Shown: in pieces, positions 7,998-16,665 of the stretch
How positions within the stretch are numbered: the stretch's first letter is position 1
Layout: each line of letters begins with the position of its first letter
Assembly: GCF_004403945.1 (NCBI RefSeq)
Contig: NZ_SOHM01000018.1
Location: 1-64,000, forward strand
Direction: 5' to 3'
Source: Cryobacterium lactosi
GTDB taxonomy: Bacteria; Actinomycetota; Actinomycetes; Actinomycetales; Microbacteriaceae
DNA: 64,000 bases
Position numbers and translations under genes: made by a program
The notes under the pieces: generated by a model
Seen by the model: the letters and a program-made list of their open reading frames with translations, nothing else
Databases searched by the model: none
Told to the model about the DNA's origin: nothing

Positions 7998-9145
7998 GCG
8001 TCAACGGGCTCATCAGCGTGCTGGTCATCGCTCTGGCCTGCGCCGTCATCGTCGGCACACTCGGCCTGCTGACTCTTCACCTGCTCGCCAGGTACTCGCT
8101 GGTGCTGCAACTGGTTGTGGTGGCCCTGGCCACCATCGTGTCGGTGGTGAGCGGGATGGCCGCGGCCGCCTCCCTGATGTACGTGTCCGACCACGACCTC
8201 ACGGTGTTCTACTTCGTCGCCGCGGTGGCCGGCAGCGTCTCACTGCTGATGGCGGCGCTGCTCGGGCGCTGGATCGCGCGCGACAGCCGGCACCTCACGC
8301 TCGCGGCAGCGAGCCTCGGCCGGGGCGAACCGATCCCAGCGACGGAACGGCACAGCAACACCGAGTTCGCGACCCTCGCCGACCAGCTCGCGGCGACGGG
8401 GGCACGATTGCAGGAGTCCAGGGACCGCGAGAGCAAGATCGAGGCGTCCCGCCGGGAGCTCGTCGCCTGGATCTCCCACGACCTGCGCACGCCTCTGGCC
8501 GGCATCCGCGCGATGGCCGAGGCCTTGGAAGATGACATGGTGGAGGACCCGGCCCGGTACTACGGCCAGATCCGCAGCCAGGTGGACCGGCTGAACGGAA
8601 TGGTCGACGACCTGTTCGAGCTGTCGCGGATCACGTCGGGCACCCTGAGGTTGACCATGGCGCGGGTTGCGCTGTACGACCTGATCAGCGACACCGTGGC
8701 GGACCTCGGTCCGGTCGCCAGGTCGAAATCGCTCGACTTGCGTTTTGAGGGTGCCATGGGCCTGACGATCCTGGCCGACCCGCGCGAGCTGGCCAGGGCG
8801 GTGGGCAACCTGGTGATGAACGCCGTGCAGCAGTCGGCTCCCGGCGGCGCCATCGTGGTGTCGGTCACCGAACACGCCGACGGCCGAGCCGTGATCTCGG
8901 TGCAGGACTCGGCCGGCGGCATCGAGCCGGCGGACCTGGGCCGGGTGTTCGAGCCGGGCTGGCGGGGCACCGAACCGCGCACCCCGGACGCCGAGTCCGC
9001 GAGCCAGGGCCGAGCGGGACTCGGCCTGGCCATCGTCGACGGCATCGTGGCGGCTCACCACGGAGAGGTCACCGTGCAGAACACGCCGGGCGGATGCCGG
9101 TTCGACGTGCTGCTGCCGGCGCACCCCGAGCCCATCGGGGTCTGA
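7994..9145 (+). CDS. Membrane sensor histidine kinase
   Basis: A 383-residue kinase with two or three N-terminal helices (about 5-95) and hardly any extracellular loop, followed by a HAMP-like linker. The H-box is AWISHDLRTPLAG with the phospho-histidine at H162. The N-box NLVMNAVQQS, G1 QDSAGGIEP, and G2 GRAGLGLAIV complete the HATPase domain. The small outer loop suggests it senses a membrane-borne cue or a partner protein. It is translated by ATGA coupling with the response regulator. Confidence 0.9.
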   Translation: MSVNGLISVLVIALACAVIVGTLGLLTLHLLARYSLVLQLVVVALATIVSVVSGMAAAASLMYVSDHDLTVFYFVAAVAGSVSLLMAALLGRWIARDSRHLTLAAASLGRGEPIPATERHSNTEFATLADQLAATGARLQESRDRESKIEASRRELVAWISHDLRTPLAGIRAMAEALEDDMVEDPARYYGQIRSQVDRLNGMVDDLFELSRITSGTLRLTMARVALYDLISDTVADLGPVARSKSLDLRFEGAMGLTILADPRELARAVGNLVMNAVQQSAPGGAIVVSVTEHADGRAVISVQDSAGGIEPADLGRVFEPGWRGTEPRTPDAESASQGRAGLGLAIVDGIVAAHHGEVTVQNTPGGCRFDVLLPAHPEPIGV

Positions 9146-9163
9146 TCCCCGGCCGGGGCCGGC

Positions 9164-10264
9164 TCAGACCACGGCCGCCCGTAGCGGTGCTGTGGCGAAT
9201 TCGCGCATCCCGTCTTCGAAGCTCATCGAGGGGCTCCAGCCGAGTTCGGTGCGCAGCCGTTCTGACGACGCGGTGATGTGCCGCACATCCCCGAGTCGGT
9301 ACTCGCCGGTCACGACGGGCGCCGGCCCGTTGGCGGCGGTGCTGAGGGCCTCGGCCATGTCGCCGATGGTGTGCACGGTGCCGCTGCCCACGTTGAACGG
9401 GCGGAAGGTGCCGGCCGGAGAGCCGGCGGTCCAGTCGATCGCGGCGAGGTTGGCCGAGGCGATGTCCCGCACGTGCACGAAGTCCCGCCGCTGCCGGCCG
9501 TCCTCGTAGACCGTGGGGGCCTCGCCGCGCTCGAGCGCAGACCGGAACAGGGACGCGACGCCGGCGTACGGGGTGTTCTGCGGCATCCCCGGGCCGTAGA
9601 CGTTGTGGTACCGCAGCGCGGCCGCCCGGCCATTGGTGCTGCGGCTCCAGGCTGTCGCGAGATATTCCTGGCCCAGTTTGCTGCTCGCGTAGACGTTGCG
9701 GGGGTCCAGCGGGTCGTCTTCTGCGACCAGAACGGGTTCCAACGGCTCCCCCGTGACGGCATCGGTCGGGTCGAAGCGGCCGGCGTCGAGGTCGGCCGGA
9801 TTCCGCGGGCCCGGACGCGCGAAACCGGTGGCGCTGCGGTAGCTGCCCTCGCCGTAGACGACCATCGAGGAGGCCAGGACCAACCGGTCGATCCCGGCAG
9901 CGGTCATGCCCGCCAGCAGCACCGCGGTGCCGACCTCGTTGCTGTGCACGTAGTCCGGCGCGTCGGAGAAGTCGACGCCGAGGCCCACCTTGGCGGCCTG
10001 GTGGCAGACCACGGCGATACCGCGCAGCGCATCCGCCACTGCCCCGGGGTCAGTGACGTCGCCGACCACGAACTCGACGCGGGGATCGACGACGGGGAGT
10101 CCGCCGTGCACGTCGCGACGGAGGGAATCGAGCACCCGGACCTGCCAGCCGCGGGCGAGGGCGGCATCGACGATGGCCCCGCCGATGAATCCGGCGCCGC
10201 CGGTGACAAGGAGGTGGTGGTCGCCGGCGGGCCCGCCGCCCGGCGCGTTGATGCTCTGGGTCAC
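9164..10264 (-). CDS. Extended SDR NAD-dependent epimerase/dehydratase
   Basis: A 366-residue extended short-chain dehydrogenase. The Rossmann motif is VTGGAGFIGGAIV near residue 20, with catalytic serine in LASSMVVYGEG and the YxxxK pair in NVYASSKLGQE. The C-terminal half fits a nucleotide-sugar binding domain (RRDFVHVRDIA). It probably alters the sugar of an NDP-sugar by epimerisation, dehydration or reduction. It lies next to the two-component system and the GT2/methyltransferase genes, and may supply or modify their sugar. It is not clearly GalE, and another gene in the window fits GalE better. Confidence 0.85.
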   Translation of the reverse strand: MTQSINAPGGGPAGDHHLLVTGGAGFIGGAIVDAALARGWQVRVLDSLRRDVHGGLPVVDPRVEFVVGDVTDPGAVADALRGIAVVCHQAAKVGLGVDFSDAPDYVHSNEVGTAVLLAGMTAAGIDRLVLASSMVVYGEGSYRSATGFARPGPRNPADLDAGRFDPTDAVTGEPLEPVLVAEDDPLDPRNVYASSKLGQEYLATAWSRSTNGRAAALRYHNVYGPGMPQNTPYAGVASLFRSALERGEAPTVYEDGRQRRDFVHVRDIASANLAAIDWTAGSPAGTFRPFNVGSGTVHTIGDMAEALSTAANGPAPVVTGEYRLGDVRHITASSERLRTELGWSPSMSFEDGMREFATAPLRAAVV

Positions 10265-10287
10265 GGTGGGCTCCTTCTGTGGCGAGG

Positions 10288-11745
10288 TCAGTGCGAGTAG
10301 ACCGGGATGGCCGCGGCCAGCGGCCCGATCGGGCTGAGGGTGAACGAGGAGGCTTGGCCGTCGCCCGAGTAGCTGACCGAGGCGGCGATGCCCTCTCCCC
10401 CGCTGAGCAGGTAGGTCTCGGAAGCGGCCACGGGCACCACGACGGACTGACCGGCGGCAACGCTGATATCGACCCCGGCCGACTGAGACACGGGAGTGAG
10501 GGTCAGTTCGCTGTCCGACCCGGAGGTGTTGGCCAGGTGCAGGGCCGGCGAGGAGCCGCCGGCGACGCTGACCAGGAAGTCGCCGTCCTGCGAGGCAGCC
10601 GCGGATGCCCAGGCGAAGTCGGCGCCGGCGCTGCCGGTCGCCGTGGTGACGGCCGCGGCGACCACGGGCTGGTCGGAGTTCAGCTTGACCGTGTAGTTGC
10701 CGGCGACGACGCCGGTCAACGGGATTTCGGTCGCGATGCCGGCCTGGATTTCGGTCTCCAGGGAGGTACCGCTTGACGTGCCGTCTTCGCTCTGCACGCC
10801 GACGCTGACGGTGGCGTCGGTGGTGCCGGGAACCAGGACGCGCACCGTCGGGGTGTCGTCGGACACCGCGCCGACATCGACCGAGGTTTCGGCGCCCACC
10901 TCGGAGACGACGACGCCGGGGATGGTCTGGGCGGTCGCCGGGGTGGTCGTCGGCCCGCTGAGCTCGACCCCGCCGGGCTGGATCCCCCTGATCAGGCTCT
11001 GCTGGAGGGTCGCGGCGACCTGTCCTCCGGTGGCCGTGACGTGCACGACCGGGGACCGGAGGTTGGGGGCGAGCCCCGCGAGGGACACGATGCGCTGGCT
11101 ACCCGGCTGCACCAGGATGCCCGTGGAGCCCGGGGCATCCACCAAACCGGCTTCGCCATAGACGGCGAGGTCGACGGAGGCGACGACGGTGGTGGGATTG
11201 CTCAGCAGGACCAGGCTCGTGCGGCCGACATCCGTCGACCCGCTCACCAGCCAGGAGTCGCTGGACGCTTCTGTGCAGGCGGCCGCAGCCAAACCGCCGA
11301 GGGTTTCACTGGTCGCGGTCTGCGATTGGGAGCCGGCAACGAGTGGGGCCTCGGTGGCGCCGTCTTCGATGGGCACGGTCAGCACGCTCGGGGCGCCGTC
11401 CCGTTCGGCCTGCGCATTGTCGGTCGCGGCCAGCTCGGTGCGCTCCACCGGCACCTCGTCGGCGTTGGTCTCCGCTCCGCGAGCGGCGTACACCGCCGTG
11501 TACGAGCCGACGGAGGTCGCGGCATCAGCCTGCGTGGAGTCTTCGGCGAGGGTGAGGAGGGGTCCGGGGCAGACCCGCATCTGGTCACCGGCGACCGGGG
11601 TCACCAAGGTGGACGGAGCCTCCCGCACAAGAGTCGGCCATGGCACGATCGCTGCACCGCCGACGGCGACGACAACGATGCCGATGCCGATCAGGCCGGC
11701 GGCGTACCTGGCGCCGAGAACGGCCACCCTGCGCTTAGTTGCCAT
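10288..11745 (-). CDS. DUF5719-family exported protein
   Basis: About 485 residues, with one N-terminal membrane segment (about 10-35) and a long extracytoplasmic part rich in Ala, Val, Thr and Ser with beta-repeat character. It matches the actinobacterial DUF5719 family, which usually follows a giant membrane GT2 gene, as here. ATG 11745 is preferred over ATG 11754 because AAGGA lies eight bases before it. The gene overlaps the end of the GT2 gene, indicating coupled synthesis. An auxiliary role for the GT2 at the cell surface is plausible; no activity is known. Confidence 0.75.
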   Translation of the reverse strand: MATKRRVAVLGARYAAGLIGIGIVVVAVGGAAIVPWPTLVREAPSTLVTPVAGDQMRVCPGPLLTLAEDSTQADAATSVGSYTAVYAARGAETNADEVPVERTELAATDNAQAERDGAPSVLTVPIEDGATEAPLVAGSQSQTATSETLGGLAAAACTEASSDSWLVSGSTDVGRTSLVLLSNPTTVVASVDLAVYGEAGLVDAPGSTGILVQPGSQRIVSLAGLAPNLRSPVVHVTATGGQVAATLQQSLIRGIQPGGVELSGPTTTPATAQTIPGVVVSEVGAETSVDVGAVSDDTPTVRVLVPGTTDATVSVGVQSEDGTSSGTSLETEIQAGIATEIPLTGVVAGNYTVKLNSDQPVVAAAVTTATGSAGADFAWASAAASQDGDFLVSVAGGSSPALHLANTSGSDSELTLTPVSQSAGVDISVAAGQSVVVPVAASETYLLSGGEGIAASVSYSGDGQASSFTLSPIGPLAAAIPVYSH

Positions 11746-14700
11746 GGTCTGCATCCTTCGGGCTGGTGGTGTCCGCCGCGGCCGTCGGTTCGGCTGTGCT
11801 CGTCGGTTCGGCCGGGCTCGTCGGTTCGGCCGGGGCCGGCGTTGCCGACTCCTCGATGCCGGGGCCGACTCCCTTGGCTCTCCGGCCGACGGGACGTTTC
11901 ACGCGCTTGGGCCGCGCGGGCTTGGACGGGCGGGCCACCCGGGTGGGCTTGGGCGGTTTGCTCAGCCTGGATGCGCGTCGGATCGCATCCCGGTGCGCCT
12001 GCCGGACGGCCTCGCGGCCGGCCCCGGTGGGAACCGAGAGAAGCACGGTCGCGCCGATCACGAACACGGCGATCAACCCGGTCACCAGGCCGAAAACGCC
12101 GCCGGCATCCGCGGGGATCTGCCCGTTGACGGCGGCATCCGTCGGCGCATCCGAGCGCCAGAGCCGGCCGAACGCGGTGTCACCGACGGGCGCGAGGGCC
12201 GCGTTGCCGTCGAGGGAGGTCGTGGTGCGCGTGAGAGTGTCGCTAGCCGCCTGGGTGATGGTGGCGGTGTCGCCCCAGCCGACGGGTTCTTCGGCGGGCG
12301 GCAGCAGCAGCACGAAGCGGATGCCGAACTTGGCCAGGTCCGCCGACGCGTCAAGGCCGCTCTGCGAAGCGAGGTTGCCGGCCAGGGTCGCCAGCTCTTC
12401 CTGCTCAGCGGTGACCGTGCCTGCCGTGCTGTTCAGGGTGGACTCGACATCCAAGCGCACCCCGGAGCCGCGGACGATTGTGGCGAGGATGCCGCCATCC
12501 GGCTGCGGCACGATCTGCAGGGTGCCGACTCTGGACTCGACGGCGGCCTCGGCGGTCACGAAGGCCGGCTGGCTGCGGCCGATGCCCTCTTCGACGACGG
12601 AAGTGCCGAGCGGGAGCGCCGCGGCCAGCGGCAGGGACACCACGGCCAGGGCGACGGCGGTGGCCACGAGTGGCGCGATGGCGATCCGGTGCAGACCCCG
12701 GCCGGCGAAGACGACGGCACCGACGAGGCCGAGCCAGTACAGGCTGAGGCCGGCGCCGGGCCAGATGCCCACGGCCTGGGCGCCGAGCGCCGCCACCGAG
12801 AGCGAACCGGCCAGGATCGCGGTGCCCAGTCCGAGCAGGGCCGCGACCAGGGCCAGCGCAGCACCGCGGGCGCCCGGCAGGAGCAGTGCCATCAGCGCGA
12901 GCACGGCCATCGGGACCAGCAGCAGTGGAACGAGGTAGCCGGCCACGGCGGCATCGCCGCCCCACAGTGGCAGCAGCTGGGTCCAGCCGCCGAAGTCGCC
13001 GGCAGGGAAGCCGAGGATGAACTGCCAGATCGGCACGGCTGCCGTGGGCACCGGAACCCCGGGGTCGGCCAGCAGCGCCAACCAGTTGCCGCGCAGGGCC
13101 TGGTTCCAGAGCAACGGGATCGCCAGCGCAAGCGCCGGCAGCGGGATCCCGACAAAACGCATCACGCTGCGGCCGCTGACGAGCACGCAGAGTAGCCAGC
13201 CGACCAGCAGCGCCGGGGCGAGGGACGGCGCGCAGGCGACGATCGCGGCGAACAGCAGGGCAGCCGATCCGGATGCCGACCAGGACCGTGCGGCGGCGAA
13301 GCCGGCGAAGAACAGCCACGGCAGCAGCAGGTGCACGATGATCGCGGCGGGACGGCCGGCCGCGATCGCGGTGAGGAAGGTGGGCGAGAGCGCCCAGAGC
13401 ACTGCGGCGATGGCGCGGAGCGAGCCACGGTGGGTGAGCCGGGTGGTGGCCATCCAGGCGCCGATCGCGGCGAGCGGGAGGGCCAGCAGGTAGACCAGGA
13501 CCAGGGCGAACGACGGCGACCAGAAGGTCAGCGTGCCGAGGATTGCGAGAACGACCGCGAACGGGTCGGCACCGCCGATGAAGCCCAACCCGATGTCACG
13601 CCAGCCGTAGCCCACGTTGGCCCAGAGGTCACCGACCGTCGCCGAGAGCGGGAGCAGGCCGCCGCCGGTGAGCGACTGCGCGCCGAGCAGGGGGGCCAGG
13701 ATCGCGACGCCGACGACGGCGGCGGCGAGCAGGGTCCAGGCCCCGCCGCCGGCGAAGAAGCGCACCTCTGGCCGGTCACCGCGGGCACCGGTGAGGGCGG
13801 CTTCCCTGGTGAGGGCGTGCCGACGGCGTACCTCGGCGGCTGAGACGCGCAGGGAGGAGATCGAGGACCAGCCGAGCGTGCGGGTGGCCGCCAGCCGGCG
13901 CCGGGCCGTACTGACCCGGCCGCCACGGAAGGCGGCGGCGAACGCCGCAGAGAACTCGCCGAGGATCGCCCCCGGCTCCTTGCGCAGCAGGTCGCCGATG
14001 GCGCGGAGGAAGGCGAGGGGGATCAGGGAGATCCAGTGCACCGGCAGCGCCCAGGCCGGGGCGTAGACCAGCCGGCGATGCAGCTGGGCCGACCGTTCGG
14101 CACGCACCCGGCGCCGGCTGGCGCGTCCACGGGACGACCCGTCGGGTCCGGCCACGCCGTCGCCGGCCGAGCTGACCCGCGCGGCGGCGACCACCGAGAC
14201 GCGGTAGCCCGCGAGCCGCACCCGCACGCAGAAATCGAGGGAATCGTCAACGATGGGCAATGCAGGGTCGAAGCCGCCGAGCTTGTCCCAGACGCTGTGG
14301 CGCACGAGCATTCCGCCGGCGCTGACGGCCAGGACGTCGCTCATGCCGTCGTGCTGTTCCTGGTCGAGTTCGCTCTCGACCAGCGTGACCGTGGCGCCGT
14401 ACGGGGTCATCGACTGGCCGAAGTCGTGGATGTAGTCGTCGGCGACCCACTCCATGACCTTGGGTCCGGCCACCGCGACGGACGGAGCGATCTCGAGCTC
14501 CCCGACGAGGTTCTCGAGCGCGCCGATCGCCGGGGCGCTGTCCTGCGCCAGGAGCCAGAGCAGTTGGTGGTCGCCGTCCGGCGGGCTCATCACCTGGGTC
14601 GCGACGTTGATCGCGGCGCCGAACGACAGATTGGCGTCCGCTGAGATCAGGTGGGTGGGGCCGAATGCCGCCAACAGCTCCGAGGTGGTGTCGCTCGAGC

Positions 14701-14821
14701 CGCAGTCCACGGCGATGACGGTGTCAGGCTGCCGGGTCTGTCGACGAAGGGCCTCGAGAGTTCGCTCGAGGTGCGAGGCGCCGTTGCGGGCGACGATGAT
14801 GGCGGTGACTCTGGCTTGCAT
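11735..14821 (-). CDS. Giant membrane GT2 glycosyltransferase
   Basis: A 1,028-residue protein. Residues 1-240 form a GT-A domain (AIIVARNGASHLE, VIAVDCGSSDTT, then LPIVDDSLDFCVRV). A basic linker follows, then about twelve hydrophobic helices (roughly 350-720), an outer soluble segment, a last helix, and a highly charged Lys/Arg/Pro tail ending in AEPTS-type repeats. This fits the actinobacterial GT2 that accompanies DUF5719, WhiB and ManA genes. It probably polymerises or decorates a cell-envelope glycan across the membrane. The donor and product are unknown. Confidence 0.8.
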   Translation of the reverse strand: MQARVTAIIVARNGASHLERTLEALRRQTRQPDTVIAVDCGSSDTTSELLAAFGPTHLISADANLSFGAAINVATQVMSPPDGDHQLLWLLAQDSAPAIGALENLVGELEIAPSVAVAGPKVMEWVADDYIHDFGQSMTPYGATVTLVESELDQEQHDGMSDVLAVSAGGMLVRHSVWDKLGGFDPALPIVDDSLDFCVRVRLAGYRVSVVAAARVSSAGDGVAGPDGSSRGRASRRRVRAERSAQLHRRLVYAPAWALPVHWISLIPLAFLRAIGDLLRKEPGAILGEFSAAFAAAFRGGRVSTARRRLAATRTLGWSSISSLRVSAAEVRRRHALTREAALTGARGDRPEVRFFAGGGAWTLLAAAVVGVAILAPLLGAQSLTGGGLLPLSATVGDLWANVGYGWRDIGLGFIGGADPFAVVLAILGTLTFWSPSFALVLVYLLALPLAAIGAWMATTRLTHRGSLRAIAAVLWALSPTFLTAIAAGRPAAIIVHLLLPWLFFAGFAAARSWSASGSAALLFAAIVACAPSLAPALLVGWLLCVLVSGRSVMRFVGIPLPALALAIPLLWNQALRGNWLALLADPGVPVPTAAVPIWQFILGFPAGDFGGWTQLLPLWGGDAAVAGYLVPLLLVPMAVLALMALLLPGARGAALALVAALLGLGTAILAGSLSVAALGAQAVGIWPGAGLSLYWLGLVGAVVFAGRGLHRIAIAPLVATAVALAVVSLPLAAALPLGTSVVEEGIGRSQPAFVTAEAAVESRVGTLQIVPQPDGGILATIVRGSGVRLDVESTLNSTAGTVTAEQEELATLAGNLASQSGLDASADLAKFGIRFVLLLPPAEEPVGWGDTATITQAASDTLTRTTTSLDGNAALAPVGDTAFGRLWRSDAPTDAAVNGQIPADAGGVFGLVTGLIAVFVIGATVLLSVPTGAGREAVRQAHRDAIRRASRLSKPPKPTRVARPSKPARPKRVKRPVGRRAKGVGPGIEESATPAPAEPTSPAEPTSTAEPTAAADTTSPKDADHGN
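11784..11837. repeat. Three 18-bp coding repeats (AEPTS units)
   Basis: Three tandem 18-bp units at 11784, 11802 and 11820 each contain GTCGGTTCGGC and differ at few bases. On the minus strand they encode an AEPTS-type six-residue repeat in the tail of the giant GT2. Slippage could change the copy number without breaking the frame. Confidence 0.75.
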
Positions 14822-14933
14822 ATCAGAAGACAGCCTAGGTCGGTTATCGGTGAAGATCGCTCAACCGGTCAGGCGCGCCCCGAAACCAGCCGACCGACCT
14901 CGCGGGTCGGACGTGCTGCCGGTTCGGTCCGGA

Positions 14934-15269
14934 TCAGCCCGCGCGCTTGCGGAGTTTGCGTCGCTCGCGTTCGGACAGGCCGCCCCAGATTCCGAAGCGT
15001 TCGTCGTTGGCGAGGGCGTACTGCAGGCACTGGGGGCGCACCTCGCAGGACGAGCAGATCTTCTTGGCGTCCCTGGTCGAGCCGCCTTTTTCCGGGAAGA
15101 AGGCTTCAGGGTCGGTCTGGGCGCACAGGGAATCGGACTGCCAGGCGAGCGGGTTGTCATCCGCGCCCTCGACAATCGACGGTTCCTTGCGAACGCCGGG
15201 CACGCCGAGGCGTACAGGATCGACGAACCAGTCCTCAGGTACCCCAGAACGATATTCGGACAACGTCAT
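14934..15269 (-). CDS. WhiB-family iron-sulfur transcription factor
   Basis: About 111 residues. Four cysteines in the WhiB arrangement (SLCAQTD, then KKICSSCEVRPQC) ligate a 4Fe-4S cluster, followed by the GIWGG turn and the basic tail SERERRKLRKR that contacts DNA or the sigma factor. ATG 15269 has GGTGGAGG just upstream; longer starts at 15284 and 15296 are possible. Its place near manA and the giant GT2 matches the whiB2/whmD position of other actinobacteria, a regulator linked to division and septation, so this subfamily is likely but not proven. Confidence 0.9.
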   Translation of the reverse strand: MTLSEYRSGVPEDWFVDPVRLGVPGVRKEPSIVEGADDNPLAWQSDSLCAQTDPEAFFPEKGGSTRDAKKICSSCEVRPQCLQYALANDERFGIWGGLSERERRKLRKRAG

Positions 15270-15314
15270 ATCGCCTCCACCCATCAGCTCATGCACGTTT
15301 TCGCGCTAGAACTA

Positions 15315-15343
15315 ATTACACCGGTGTAGTTCGCTTCCGTCAA
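15315..15343 (-). promoter_or_regulatory. whiB promoter with overlapping palindrome
   Basis: On the minus strand TTGACG (15343-15338) and TGTAAT (15320-15315) are separated by exactly 17 bases, an excellent sigma-70-type promoter about 46 bases before the whiB start. A perfect 12-bp palindrome, TACACCGGTGTA at 15317-15328, covers part of the -10 and the spacer. A factor bound there should block or modulate transcription. Which factor is unknown; WhiB itself is one candidate. Confidence 0.65.
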
Positions 15344-15417
15344 GTCGCAGATCGTAAACCCTCAATACGGGCTGGAGGGTTCAGACTCGCCGAGCCTGTC
15401 CGAATCGTGTCGTTCGA

Positions 15418-16383
15418 TCAGACGACGGATGCCTGCCGGGATTCCCAGGCGCTCTGCACCATGTCCTCCAGGCTGTGGCGCATCTTCCAGTCCAGGTCGC
15501 GCGCCGCCAGCTCGCCCGACGCCACGATGCGGTCGGGGTCTCCGGTGCGACGCGGACCGATGACCGGGGTGAACGCGATTCCGGTCACGGAGGCGACCGT
15601 GCTCATGATCTCACCGACCGAGACGCCGTCCCCGCTGCCGAGGTTGTACACCGGCTCGATCGACAGGCCCTCGTCCAATCGCCGGGCGGCGGCGACGTGC
15701 GAGACGGCGAGGTCGGCGACGTGGATGTAGTCGCGCACGCAGGTGCCGTCGGCGGTGTTGTAGTCGTTGCCGTTGATGCGCGGAGTGCGACCATCGATCA
15801 GGGCCTCGAAAACCATCGGGAAGAGGTTGTGCGGGCTGGTGTCGCGCAGCTGGGCACTTCCGGAGCCGACCACGTTGAAATAGCGCAGCGAGGTGTGCGC
15901 GAGTCCCGCGGCGACGGCCTGGTCGCGCAGCAGCCACTCGCCGATCAGCTTCGACTCGCCGTAGGGCGACTCGGGGCTCTTCGGAGTCTCTTCGGTGACG
16001 AGGTCCGTGAACGGTGTGCCGTACACGGCGGCGCTGGACGAGAAGACGATGCGGCCGACGCCGGCCTCCTGCATGGCGGCGAGCAGCAGGGCGGTGGCCG
16101 TGACGTTCTGCTCGTAGGTGTGCAGCGGCCGGGTCACCGAGACGCCGGCGTACTTGAATCCGGCGACGTGGACGACGCCGCTGATGGTGTGCTCGGCAAA
16201 CGTCCGGGCCAGCAGCGCGGTGTCGAGCAGGGTGCCCTCGACGAACGGGACTCCGGCCGGAACGAAGTCAGCGTGACCGCTGGACAGATCGTCCAGGACG
16301 ACGACGTCGATTCCCTCGGCCAGGAACGCGCGGACGACGTGGGAACCGATATAGCCGGCTCCTCCGGTTACAAGCCAAGCCAT
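15418..16383 (-). CDS. galE: UDP-glucose 4-epimerase
   Basis: A 321-residue extended SDR. It has TGGAGYIGSHVV at the N-terminus, SSSAAVYG with the catalytic serine, and YGESK as the YxxxK pair; CVRDYIHVADLA and NLGSGDGVS are typical of GalE. It interconverts UDP-glucose and UDP-galactose. The galactose product is the substrate of the UDP-galactopyranose mutase encoded at 37.8-39.0 kb, so this gene probably feeds the polysaccharide locus. AGGGG lies six bases before the ATG. It has its own upstream region, separate from whiB. Confidence 0.88.
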   Translation of the reverse strand: MAWLVTGGAGYIGSHVVRAFLAEGIDVVVLDDLSSGHADFVPAGVPFVEGTLLDTALLARTFAEHTISGVVHVAGFKYAGVSVTRPLHTYEQNVTATALLLAAMQEAGVGRIVFSSSAAVYGTPFTDLVTEETPKSPESPYGESKLIGEWLLRDQAVAAGLAHTSLRYFNVVGSGSAQLRDTSPHNLFPMVFEALIDGRTPRINGNDYNTADGTCVRDYIHVADLAVSHVAAARRLDEGLSIEPVYNLGSGDGVSVGEIMSTVASVTGIAFTPVIGPRRTGDPDRIVASGELAARDLDWKMRHSLEDMVQSAWESRQASVV

Positions 16384-16434
16384 GTGGTGCCCCTGCGCTC
16401 TCGAGGCAGCCGGATGCTGCCGATTCCCACCAGA

Positions 16435-16578
16435 CTATCGTCCACGCGTGAACGGTTCGGGATGCCGGTTGCGCCGAGCCAGCTCGGCGTCGCCGAAGCC
16501 ATCCGAGCGCACCGCGTGGATGCTCGCGGCCACGGCCCAGATCGACAGGGCCAGCAATAAAAACAGGAACAGGATCAT
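16435..16578 (-). CDS. Small single-helix membrane protein
   Basis: A 47-residue open frame beginning MILFLFLLLALSIW. One hydrophobic helix (about 2-22) is followed by a polar tail (RSDGFGDAELARRN). Small proteins with one helix and an R-x-DG-(Y/F)-G-type tail seem, from memory, common in Microbacteriaceae genomes. No Shine-Dalgarno is seen; translation may be leaderless or may begin at an earlier in-frame start. It lies between galE and the divergent GlxA-type regulator. Function unknown. Confidence 0.5.
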   Translation of the reverse strand: MILFLFLLLALSIWAVAASIHAVRSDGFGDAELARRNRHPEPFTRGR

Positions 16579-16665
16579 GGCACTAACGCTAGGTCTTGCG
16601 ACTTTCTGCCACGAGTGGCAGAGTTGCCACTTACCGACACATTCCTGCCAACGTCCCGGAGAACC

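Noticed and set aside
11189-13195. A 668-codon plus-strand open frame opposite the giant GT2 gene
   Set aside because: It is a mirror frame of GC-rich coding sequence: composition is dominated by Gly, Arg, Gln, His and Asp without any domain, while the minus strand has clear GT2 and membrane features.
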